Below, in pieces: positions 7,311 through 13,683 of a stretch of 13,683 nt of DNA. The DNA is from Comamonas sp. (lineage in GTDB: Bacteria; Pseudomonadota; Gammaproteobacteria; Burkholderiales; Burkholderiaceae_C). The translations under genes were made by a program, and so were the position numbers. The notes beneath the pieces are model-generated. The model saw only the letters and a list, made by a program, of their open reading frames with translations. It was not told the DNA's origin and made no database searches. The stretch lies in contig JAHAYB010000386.1 in assembly GCA_018384835.1 (NCBI GenBank), forward strand, positions 1 to 13,683, given 5' to 3'. The first letter of the stretch is position 1. Each line of letters begins with the position of its first letter.

Positions 7311-7946
7311 TTATTTAATCAGCGCCAAAGCCTGGCGAAATGCCGGGTGCTGGCAATCGCGCAGCCACTCAAAGACCACCATTTCCGTGGTCACAAGCTC
7401 TGCGCCTGCGCCGGCCAAGCGGTCAAACGCGGCATCGCGATTGCGCTCGGTTCTGGAGCTGCACGCATCGGTCACCACCCAAACCTCCAGCTCCTCTTGC
7501 TCTAGCAGCGACAGCGCAGTTTGCAGCAGGCACACATGCGCCTCGCAGCCAGCAATCACAATGCTGGGACGCTCGGGTGGGGTGGGTGCGGCCTCTTTGC
7601 GCAAGTGCTTGGGCAGGCTGCGGGCATTACCGCCGCTGGGCGATTGTCTGGCCGCGTTGGCCGGTTGAGCGCCACTTAGCAAGGTGTTGAGCAGGCTACT
7701 TTCTACAGCGGCGCTAAAGCTCATTTTGCTAAAACTGCGGTCACACAAGGCTTTAAGCGCTGGGGCGTTGGGGCCGAGTTTGTCGGGGTTTTGCTCTGTG
7801 CCCCAAACAGGCACTTGCAATAAACGCGCCGCTTGAGCCAAGCGCAAGGCATTGCCCAAAGCGGCCTGACCCTCAAAAATGGCGGGCATGAGCTTGTCTT
7901 GGTAATCGACCAACAGCAGTTGGGAGGCATCGCACTCTAATAACAT
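7311..7946 (-). CDS. Isochorismatase-like cysteine hydrolase with a low-complexity insertion
   Basis: A 211-residue cytoplasmic hydrolase of the isochorismatase superfamily (YcaC/nicotinamidase-like fold). The catalytic triad is visible: Asp14 in LLLVDYQDKLMP, Lys74 in SFSKMSFSA and Cys139 in AGCEAHVCLLQTAL, where AHVC replaces the more usual THVC. The segment between the lysine motif and the cysteine motif is about 30 residues longer than usual: residues about 91-127 are rich in Ala, Pro, Ser and Gly (starts SGAQPANAARQSPSGG). It keeps the frame and both flanks are normal, so the enzyme is probably intact with an extra surface loop. The ATG at 7946 has AAGGA nine bases upstream. It is convergent and nearly abutting with pdxH and divergent from the NlpC/P60 gene. 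The substrate is unknown; proteins of this subgroup are called hydrolases only by fold. Confidence 0.9.
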   Translation of the reverse strand: MLLECDASQLLLVDYQDKLMPAIFEGQAALGNALRLAQAARLLQVPVWGTEQNPDKLGPNAPALKALCDRSFSKMSFSAAVESSLLNTLLSGAQPANAARQSPSGGNARSLPKHLRKEAAPTPPERPSIVIAGCEAHVCLLQTALSLLEQEELEVWVVTDACSSRTERNRDAAFDRLAGAGAELVTTEMVVFEWLRDCQHPAFRQALALIK

Positions 7947-8007
7947 GAAAAAAATTCCTTTTTGACGGGTGTTTGCGGTTTATGAAGCTCAACAATCAAA
8001 CGGGAGC

Positions 8008-8769
8008 ATGTTACCCTTCGCCCCCATGCTTGCCTTGCGACACATCTTATTTCTGGGACTGTACTTTTGTACCCAAGCCCATGCTCAAAACAGTATCGCC
8101 CCTGCCTCTTCTACAGTGGCGATTGTGACATCCCCCGAACAGTCTGAGTTTTATTGGCATGACGCGCACAGCACGCGCCATGCACCCAGCGCCAGCACAC
8201 ACGAGGCCACCGAGACACCGCCCCTGCCTGAGCCGCAAAACAGCAGCCTAAGCGCCCTGAGCCTGCACCTAGACGAGCAGGCTTGGCTCCTCATGCTGCA
8301 AGCGCAGGCACAAGAGCAAACACCAACACCGCTACTGCATAGCGGCCTAGGGTTGAAACAAGGCCATGGCACGCAAAGCCTGGCCTTGCCCAAAGACCCG
8401 GTTGCTGATTTGGTATTTACCGCTATCTCTTTAGTGGGTACGCCCTATCTGCGTGGCGGCAATGATGCGCAAACCGGTTTTGATTGCAGTGGCTTTGTAC
8501 AGAATATTTTTGCAGACACTGCCCAGCACAGCCTGCCCCGTGTGGCGCGTGACCAAGCGCAAGCCACCCAGAAAATTAAAAAATCCGAATTACGCCCTGG
8601 TGATTTGGTATTTTTTAATACCATGCGCCGCGCTTTTAGCCATGTAGGTATTTATATTGGAGAGGGCAAGTTTATCCACTCGCCCAGCTCTGGCAAATCG
8701 GTACGGGTAGAGAGTATGCAAGCCAAGTATTGGACGCAGCGCTTTAATGGCGCACGCCGGGTATTTTGA
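8008..8769 (+). CDS. Exported NlpC/P60 peptidoglycan endopeptidase
   Basis: A periplasmic cell-wall hydrolase related to Spr/MepS, expected to cut cross-links or stem peptides in peptidoglycan. With ATG 8008 the product has 253 residues. It begins with a signal peptide (LALRHILFLGLYFC, then TQAHA and cleavage). A long linker rich in Ala, Gln, Pro and Thr covers about residues 28-130, and the NlpC/P60 domain covers about 132-253. The catalytic triad is present: Cys160 in GFDCSGFVQ, His212 in SHVGIYIG and His224 in FIHSPSSGKSV. The start is uncertain: an in-frame GTG at 7969 would add 13 residues and ATG 8026 would remove six; none has a well-spaced ribosome site (GGGAG ends one base before ATG 8008). 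No lipobox is seen, so it is probably soluble, unlike MepS. A small membrane protein and fimV follow closely, so all three may be an envelope-related transcription unit. Confidence 0.93.
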   Translation: MLPFAPMLALRHILFLGLYFCTQAHAQNSIAPASSTVAIVTSPEQSEFYWHDAHSTRHAPSASTHEATETPPLPEPQNSSLSALSLHLDEQAWLLMLQAQAQEQTPTPLLHSGLGLKQGHGTQSLALPKDPVADLVFTAISLVGTPYLRGGNDAQTGFDCSGFVQNIFADTAQHSLPRVARDQAQATQKIKKSELRPGDLVFFNTMRRAFSHVGIYIGEGKFIHSPSSGKSVRVESMQAKYWTQRFNGARRVF

Positions 8770-8787
8770 TTGTTTTTTTCTGCTGGT

Positions 8788-9084
8788 ATGTCCTCCACAC
8801 CACCCACACAAAGCGCAGAGGCCGAGCCGGTCAAGTTCCGCATTTGGCGCTGGCTGCTTGGTTTACCTATCGTAATTTTTATTGTGCTGATGCTAGCCAG
8901 TGAGCTGATGTTTAGCATTGCACCAGATAAAGAAACCCGCTGGATAGAGCGCGAAAGCATCCGCCAATGCTGGAAAGATATTAAACGCCAGCCCGATGAA
9001 GATAAGCCTCGCCACTTCACAGATGCCCAAGAGTGCCAAGCCCTAGAGCAAGCCTTTACCCAGCGCTGGGGTGAAGCGCCTTAA
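8788..9084 (+). CDS. Small single-span membrane protein of unknown function
   Basis: I do not recognise this 98-residue protein. It has a polar N-terminus of about 23 residues, then a hydrophobic helix (LLGLPIVIFIVLMLASELMF, about 23-42), then a charged C-terminal domain of about 55 residues with two cysteines (RQCWKDI and AQECQAL) that could pair if the domain is periplasmic. The start ATG 8788 is 18 bases after the NlpC/P60 stop; a TTG at 8770 is also in frame. The ribosome site is weak. The frame is open without interruption, its codon use resembles its neighbours, and the spacing suits translation in an operon, so I take it as real. Its place between a peptidoglycan hydrolase and fimV suggests an envelope role, which is only context. 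Confidence 0.7.
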   Translation: MSSTPPTQSAEAEPVKFRIWRWLLGLPIVIFIVLMLASELMFSIAPDKETRWIERESIRQCWKDIKRQPDEDKPRHFTDAQECQALEQAFTQRWGEAP

Positions 9085-9144
9085 TCAGCGCCCCCCATAG
9101 AGGCCATTTTTTTCTTTAGAAATAGTATTAAATAAGAGGTCTTT

Positions 9145-12100
9145 GTGAGACTACGCCATCAGATTATTTTGTCTGCTATTTGGGGGCTGGGCGTTGCAGT
9201 ACCAGCCCACGCCTTGAGCTTGGGGGCTGTGCAAGGGCAAGCCTTTCTTGGTACCCCCCTGGATGTACTGATTGGCTTTGTCCCCGACCCCGGACAGACG
9301 CTAGAGAGTAGTTGTGTTGAGGCAAGCGCCCGCTTTGGCGAGTCTGCCGTGCCCGTACAAGTCAGTGCCCTAGAGCCTTATGGCATACGCATCCACAGCC
9401 AGCAAAATATCAACGAGCCTGTGGTCAGCCTGTATGTACAAGCCGGTTGCACCAGCAAAATGGCGCGTCGCTATACCTTGCTGGCAGACCCTGCACCTGT
9501 GCAAACAGCGGCGCAGACCCCTGCTTTAGCCGGTTTAGCGCCAGTACCAGCACTACCTACCCCTACCCCTCCGCAAGCTACGGCGGCTGCACCAGCGCCT
9601 GCCGCTAGTGCTCAGGAGCCGACGGCTCCGTCTCCTACTCTCGCAGCCCCCGTGGCGCAAGAAGCCGCTACCGGTAACGGTGAGGAATCTTCCCCCCCCG
9701 CTGAGGCGAAGGCCAGCGCTAGCGCTCATACCACAGACACTGAAACTAGGGATGAGGGTAACCATCCCTCCCCAACTGCACAGCCAAGCACAGGCACGGA
9801 CATAACAGGCACAGCGGGCACAGCAGGCGCTTCAACAAGCCCAGCAGAGACTACCGACTCCAATGAATCCACCGACACTGTTGATACCGGCGAAGCTGCC
9901 CAAGAAAGCAGCGACGCAGCAGAGATAGCCTCCCCTCTGAGCAGCACAAGCAGCACAAGCAGCACCAGTGCCACTGATGACCCCGTGCCCACCGAGGACG
10001 AGTCGGCTGCACCAGCCACCTCTAGCGAACAGAGCGAACAGAGCGAACAGAGTGCAGCGCCCCAAGCACTGACAGCGCTGCAAGACCAAATCGAGCAGCT
10101 CACCAGCCAACAAAACCAAGACAAGGCCAGGATTCGTCGCCTCAGCACAGAGTTGAGCCAGGCGCAGCAAGCCTATGAAGAGCAGGTTTGGCTGAACTAC
10201 CTAGCGCTGGCTGGAGTGGCGCTGGCTCTGCTCATGGCGTTATTGCTACTGGTGCGCTTGCGTACTGCCAAGCAATTGGCCAGCAGCACCGATACGTCTG
10301 CCACCGTGACCATCATGCAGACTGCACCAGCGCTGGAGGAGGGAGCGACTGCACCTAAAAAATCTGAAAAACTGCTCCAAGCGCAGCGCCAAGCCGAAAA
10401 AGCAGCCCAAAAACAAGCCGAAAAAGCGGCCAAAAAAGCCCGTGGTGGCAAAACCCTGCGCCTATTTGGCCTCAACATACCGCTTGGCAAACGCGCCCAA
10501 GCCACGGAGCCTAGCCTCGAACAGGCCGATACCCTACCCATGGATGATAGCCATGCAGCCACAGCACCCCTAGGCGAGCCAGCCTTTGCAGCATCCCGTA
10601 AGCCATCCATGTCCGCTGCTGCTGGCACTGCTGCGGGTGCAGCACTGGATAGCTCCTTGCCCGCGCTGGAGTCTGAACAGGCGGAGCTGGCAGCAGAGCA
10701 AACCCAATCCAACCCCATCACCTCTGGCTATGACAGCATTTCGGCGCAGGATATTTTGAACGTCCAAGAGCAGGCCGAGTTTTACGCCTCTATCGGTGAG
10801 TACGATGAGGCCGTAGGCTTGCTGCAAGCACAAATTGATGGAGCGCCACAAGCCTCGCCACTGCCTTATCTGAAGTTGCTAGAGTTTTTCTACCAACTCA
10901 GCCGCACCGAGGCATTTGAGCAAACCCGCCAGCATTTGGAGGCGGTCTTTAACGTCCATGTTCCTCAGCCTGACCAGTACCTGCATCAAGGCCAAAACCT
11001 AGAGCAATCCTACACCCAAGCGCTTGGCTCCATTGAAGCCCAGTGGCCTACCGAGCAAGTACACACACTGCTGCGCAACCTGCTGCACTACCCTAGCCAG
11101 GCACAGGCCGAGCGCTTTAGCCTGACGGCATTCAATGATTTGGTGGTGCTCTATCAGGTCGCGCAGGATGTACCGGCCAGCAAGCGTGGCTCTTTACTTG
11201 GCCGCAAAAACACCACCGATATCAACCACGCCGCCTTGCTGGTAGCCCAAGAAAAAGCTGAGGCAGAAGCAGAAGCAGAAGCAGAAGCGGCTGCTGCTCA
11301 AGCACTAGCCGCCCAACAAGCCGAAGAGGCCGAAGAAGCCCAAGACAGTCAGCCCGGCGAGCAGCCCCTCAGCCTAGACAGCGCTTTGCCCGACTTACCC
11401 CCCCTACACCCAGAGCAGGGGCAGTCCACGCAAGCCCCGCCACCGTTGAACTTAGATGACCCGCTAGAGCCGGGTTTTACCCTTGAGCTACTGCCCCCCG
11501 CCACCAGTGATAGTGGTACAGCCACTGATGCAGCAGCGCCATCGGTAGCAAGCCCTTTACCGCCCCTCACGTTAGAAGAGCCTTTAGATGCTGCAACACC
11601 AGCACCAGCACCAGCACCAGAGCAGGCTCCCTCCTCCCCCATCCCTGAGCCTGCGACGACCCCTTCAGCGTTGGGAGACTTACTAGACATTAACCTGTCC
11701 GAGCTGGGCAGCACTGGCGCTGCCACGGGCACACAGCCCGCTTCTTCCCCGCAAGAGCTAGCCAGCGATACGCAGGAAGCAGCCCCTATCAGCTTGGATG
11801 ATTTTGATAACTTAGAAAGCATTGGCCTGCCTACAAGCACCGCCCCTGCTGGCTCTGACCACGCCTCTACCCCTGCGCTATCTACGCCATCTGCGTTAGC
11901 GGCTGCTCCTTCTGATGCTGGTGCTGATTTGGATACCGGTTCTGTCAGCACTTCGGCAAATACGCCAAGCGGTGAAAGCGCTGATTTTGACTTGAACCTG
12001 GGTTTAGATTTGGGGCTTGATTTAGCTCCTCCTGATACCCCCATCCCAGCTGCCACACCAAGTCCTGAAAGTTCTGCAGGCAATCTGCTCGACAGCTTTG

Positions 12101-12207
12101 ACTTTGAAAGCCTGGGGCTTGACCTGGATGAGGTGGATGAACCACCCCAGAGCACCACGCCGTCCTCCCCCCAGCAGGAGCCGCCACCGCCACCTACCAA
12201 CTCCTAA
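9145..12207 (+). CDS. fimV: FimV/HubP-like inner-membrane scaffold protein
   Basis: A 1020-residue membrane scaffold of the FimV/HubP family, which organises type IV pilus assembly, twitching or polar proteins. GTG start at 9145 with AGAGG five bases upstream. Order: signal peptide 1-23 (AHA cleavage), FimV N-terminal domain about 24-116 (LSLGAVQGQAFLGTPLD; EPVVSLYVQAGC; Cys57 and Cys102 may pair), a long Ala/Pro/Ser/Thr-rich linker about 117-305, a coiled coil about 311-348, one transmembrane helix about 350-372, a basic Ala/Lys/Gln-rich stretch, a TPR-like domain about 532-678 (ILNVQEQAEFYASIGEYDEA), and an acidic Ala/Pro-rich tail ending in repeated DLNLGLDLGLDL and FDFESLGLDLDE motifs. 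I see no LysM domain, which Pseudomonas FimV has, and no separate C-terminal FimV TPR cap. Several short in-frame DNA repeats are present. It lies 60 bases after the small membrane protein gene. A dyad TTTCT-TT-AGAAA (9111-9122) precedes it. Family call is good; exact role is inferred. Confidence 0.87.
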   Translation: MRLRHQIILSAIWGLGVAVPAHALSLGAVQGQAFLGTPLDVLIGFVPDPGQTLESSCVEASARFGESAVPVQVSALEPYGIRIHSQQNINEPVVSLYVQAGCTSKMARRYTLLADPAPVQTAAQTPALAGLAPVPALPTPTPPQATAAAPAPAASAQEPTAPSPTLAAPVAQEAATGNGEESSPPAEAKASASAHTTDTETRDEGNHPSPTAQPSTGTDITGTAGTAGASTSPAETTDSNESTDTVDTGEAAQESSDAAEIASPLSSTSSTSSTSATDDPVPTEDESAAPATSSEQSEQSEQSAAPQALTALQDQIEQLTSQQNQDKARIRRLSTELSQAQQAYEEQVWLNYLALAGVALALLMALLLLVRLRTAKQLASSTDTSATVTIMQTAPALEEGATAPKKSEKLLQAQRQAEKAAQKQAEKAAKKARGGKTLRLFGLNIPLGKRAQATEPSLEQADTLPMDDSHAATAPLGEPAFAASRKPSMSAAAGTAAGAALDSSLPALESEQAELAAEQTQSNPITSGYDSISAQDILNVQEQAEFYASIGEYDEAVGLLQAQIDGAPQASPLPYLKLLEFFYQLSRTEAFEQTRQHLEAVFNVHVPQPDQYLHQGQNLEQSYTQALGSIEAQWPTEQVHTLLRNLLHYPSQAQAERFSLTAFNDLVVLYQVAQDVPASKRGSLLGRKNTTDINHAALLVAQEKAEAEAEAEAEAAAAQALAAQQAEEAEEAQDSQPGEQPLSLDSALPDLPPLHPEQGQSTQAPPPLNLDDPLEPGFTLELLPPATSDSGTATDAAAPSVASPLPPLTLEEPLDAATPAPAPAPEQAPSSPIPEPATTPSALGDLLDINLSELGSTGAATGTQPASSPQELASDTQEAAPISLDDFDNLESIGLPTSTAPAGSDHASTPALSTPSALAAAPSDAGADLDTGSVSTSANTPSGESADFDLNLGLDLGLDLAPPDTPIPAATPSPESSAGNLLDSFDFESLGLDLDEVDEPPQSTTPSSPQQEPPPPPTNS
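9940..9966 (+). repeat. Three tandem 9-base units (AGCAGCAC[A/C]) inside fimV
   Basis: Three copies of a nine-base unit encode SST three times (residues 266-274) in the periplasmic linker. The unit is a multiple of three, so slippage would change linker length without breaking the frame. Confidence 0.85.
10024..10050 (+). repeat. Three perfect tandem 9-base units (AGCGAACAG) inside fimV
   Basis: Three identical copies encode SEQ three times (residues 294-302), just before the coiled coil. Perfect identity suggests recent duplication or active slippage. Changes in copy number would keep the frame. Confidence 0.88.
11260..11289 (+). repeat. Tandem 6-base units (GAAGCA) encoding Glu-Ala repeats in fimV
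   Basis: Five consecutive units (the first GAGGCA, the last GAAGCG) encode (EA)5 from residue 706, continuing into a poly-Ala and Glu-rich stretch. The region probably forms a charged helix after the TPR-like domain. Confidence 0.85.
11599..11618 (+). repeat. Tandem 6-base units (CCAGCA) encoding Pro-Ala repeats in fimV
   Basis: Three full CCAGCA units and a partial CC encode PAPAPAP from residue 819 in the C-terminal disordered tail. The repeat keeps the frame if copy number changes. Confidence 0.8.
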
Positions 12208-12282
12208 GAGCTAGCGTGCCGTAGCGGTGATTCCACAACCCTGCACCGCACCGCAGCCTGATTCAAGAGCGCCGCTACTGCC

Positions 12283-12309
12283 GCCTAGGTTTTATAACGA
12301 TACCTAGGC
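12283..12309 (+). terminator. Probable terminator dyad after fimV
   Basis: GCCTAGGT (12283-12290) and ACCTAGGC (12302-12309) are perfect 8-base inverted arms around an 11-base loop, followed by a T-rich stretch (12317-12326). The T-tract is broken and starts several bases after the stem, so this is a weak or partial intrinsic terminator. A longer-range 10-base pairing with one mismatch (GCCGTAGCGG at 12218-12227 with CCGCTACTGC at 12272-12281) lies just upstream. Confidence 0.45.
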
Positions 12310-12373
12310 AGGCTGATTTATTTTCTCAATTTGGTGCTGCGGCTTATTCTGTATATTTTTTTCTATCTTACTG

Positions 12374-13633
12374 ATGATTCCTATTATTCCAGCCTCTGCC
12401 ACTCCTGCTTTGAATCACCCTTTGGGGCAAGCCCCTGCTGATGTGCAGCACTATATGCGCCCAGGCACATTGCAACTGAGCACCCTGCCACCCTTGAGCT
12501 TATATGTGCATTTGCCTTGGTGCATTAAAAAATGCCCTTACTGTGACTTTAATTCCCATGCTTGGGATAAAAGTAATAACCTTCACTTACCTGAGCAACA
12601 GTATATCCAAGCCTTATTTTCTGATTTAGAGGCTAGCCTACCCCTGATATGGGGGCGGCCTGTGTATAGTATTTTTATAGGGGGCGGAACCCCCAGCTTA
12701 TTTAGCCCTGAAGCCATTGCAGATTTAATCAGCGGCCTGCGTGCCCGCCTGCCTTTAGAGGCCGCCTGTGAAATTACCCTGGAGGCCAATCCCGGCACTT
12801 TTGAGACCCAGCGCTTTGCTGCTTTTGCCCAAGCTGGTGTTACTCGCTTATCTATAGGGGTGCAGAGCTTTGATGACCGCTTTCTTCAAGCCCTAGGGCG
12901 GGTACACAGCGCAGAGCAGGCAAGAGCGGCTATCACCGAGGCGGCCAAAGCATTTTCCACCTTTAACTTGGATATGATGTACGCCTTACCGGGGCAAAGC
13001 TTATATGATTTGAAAAATGATATTGCCCAAGCGCTGGCATTTTCCCCACCACACCTATCGGTTTATCATCTTAGTATTGAGCCGAATACTTATTTCGCCA
13101 AATACCCTCCAAATAATTTGCCGGAAGATGACAGTGCTTATGCCATGCTTGATGCCATTACTGAAGCCTGTAGCTTGGCGGGTTTAGCACGTTATGAAGT
13201 TTCTGCCTATGCCCAAGCCGACCAAGAGTGCCTACACAACCTCAATTACTGGCAGTTTGGTGATTATTTAGGAATTGGTGCAGGGGCACATAGTAAATTG
13301 AGTTTTGCCCATCGCATTATTCGCCAAGTACGTTTACAAGAACCCCAGCGCTATATGAAAGCCGCCTTAGAGGGCAGGCCACTAGCCAGTGACCGCAGTG
13401 TACACCGCCAAGATTTACCATTTGAATTTATGCTTAACGCCTTACGCCTACGCAAAGGCACTTATTTGCAAAATTTTATAGAACGCACAGGCTTGCCCCC
13501 TAGTAGTATTTCTGCACCATTAGAGCGTGCTGTTGCTTTAGGCTTATTACAGCGCCACGGTGATAAAATCCAGCCCAGCGAGCGTGGTTTTGATTTTCTA
13601 AACGATTTGCAGTCGCTATTTTTAGCAGATTAA
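12374..13633 (+). CDS. hemW: HemW, radical SAM heme chaperone (formerly coproporphyrinogen III oxidase-like)
   Basis: A cytoplasmic or membrane-peripheral radical-SAM protein of 419 residues that binds heme and delivers it to respiratory enzymes. The [4Fe-4S]/SAM motif CIKKCPYCDFNSH gives Cys50, Cys54 and Cys57; the glycine-rich SAM motif GGGTPS is at 103-108, with LEANPGT (136-142) and RLSIGVQSF (158-166) following. The HNxxYW motif (HNLNYW, 288-293), specific to HemW, is present, and Phe59 stands where true coproporphyrinogen oxidase HemN has a further cysteine. This argues for HemW rather than HemN. The C-terminal HemN-type domain (about 345-415) is complete. The protein has about 40 residues before the core, longer than E. 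coli HemW (about 378 in total), as in some betaproteobacteria. ATG 12374 has no strong ribosome site; ATG 12455 is an alternative. It follows fimV by 166 bases with a terminator-like dyad between. Confidence 0.95.
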   Translation: MIPIIPASATPALNHPLGQAPADVQHYMRPGTLQLSTLPPLSLYVHLPWCIKKCPYCDFNSHAWDKSNNLHLPEQQYIQALFSDLEASLPLIWGRPVYSIFIGGGTPSLFSPEAIADLISGLRARLPLEAACEITLEANPGTFETQRFAAFAQAGVTRLSIGVQSFDDRFLQALGRVHSAEQARAAITEAAKAFSTFNLDMMYALPGQSLYDLKNDIAQALAFSPPHLSVYHLSIEPNTYFAKYPPNNLPEDDSAYAMLDAITEACSLAGLARYEVSAYAQADQECLHNLNYWQFGDYLGIGAGAHSKLSFAHRIIRQVRLQEPQRYMKAALEGRPLASDRSVHRQDLPFEFMLNALRLRKGTYLQNFIERTGLPPSSISAPLERAVALGLLQRHGDKIQPSERGFDFLNDLQSLFLAD

Positions 13634-13683
13634 ACCCGTTTTTTGCCACTTGCAAATACGCCATATTTTCACCTGTGTAGGCG

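Noticed and set aside
9940..10050. CRISPR-like or other spaced repeats
   Set aside because: The units are 9 bases, contiguous and codon-phased, with no spacers.
9726..10148. Minus-strand open frames opposite the periplasmic linker of fimV
   Set aside because: Low-complexity Val/Leu/Ser/Ala repeats reflect the sense-strand repeats, and sense coding is well supported.
11349..12200. Long open frame of 283 codons on the minus strand opposite fimV
   Set aside because: It is a composition shadow: the Ser/Gly/Val-rich translation mirrors the Ala/Pro/Ser/Thr-rich sense protein, and no ribosome site or family motif is seen.
12208..12373. Small RNA or tRNA in the fimV-hemW gap
   Set aside because: Only a terminator-like dyad and one longer-range pairing are visible; there is no cloverleaf or clear promoter.
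13634..13683. Start of a further gene after hemW
   Set aside because: Only 50 bases remain, and no ribosome site with an open frame or strong terminator is visible.

Overview
The window looks like chromosomal DNA of a betaproteobacterium, most likely Burkholderiales and probably Comamonadaceae. This is inferred from the FimV-like protein (N-terminal FimV domain, one membrane span, short TPR-like region), the N-terminally extended HemW and the OmpA-type protein with a GFHDASG motif. No search was possible, so the taxonomy is an inference. I see eleven protein-coding loci, no RNA gene, no mobile element and no CRISPR array. The genes are dense and no gap between them exceeds about 175 bases.

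Left part (1-2925), all minus strand. It starts with a BMP-family (nucleoside/sugar-type) ABC transporter ATPase whose reading frame is intact except for one in-frame amber codon at 1309-1311. Next come an exported single-domain rhodanese (1639-2202) and a WrbA-type NAD(P)H:quinone oxidoreductase (2332-2925). A LysR-type regulator (3073-3984) is divergent from wrbA and shares its 147-base promoter region, so it probably controls wrbA.

Middle part (4084-7946). A minus-strand pair encodes a membrane-anchored OmpA-domain protein (5772-6467) followed by a methyl-accepting chemotaxis protein (4084-5727). The 44-base gap suggests one operon linking a peptidoglycan-binding protein to a chemoreceptor. 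Divergent from it is pdxH (6642-7304), the last enzyme of PLP synthesis and salvage. The gap between them carries a perfect 14-base palindrome. A convergent isochorismatase-like hydrolase (7311-7946) ends only 6 bases after pdxH and has an unusual low-complexity insertion.

Right part (8008-13633), all plus strand. An exported NlpC/P60 peptidoglycan hydrolase, a small single-span membrane protein of unknown function and a large FimV/HubP-like polar or pilus scaffold lie close together and may form a cell-envelope cluster. A probable terminator dyad follows, then hemW, the radical-SAM heme chaperone.

There is no obvious novel multi-gene system here. The points most worth checking are the amber codon, which sits in a context expected from 5-methylcytosine deamination at a CCAGG site; the OmpA-chemoreceptor pair; the dyads in three promoter regions; the insertion in the isochorismatase-like enzyme; and the in-frame short repeats in fimV.
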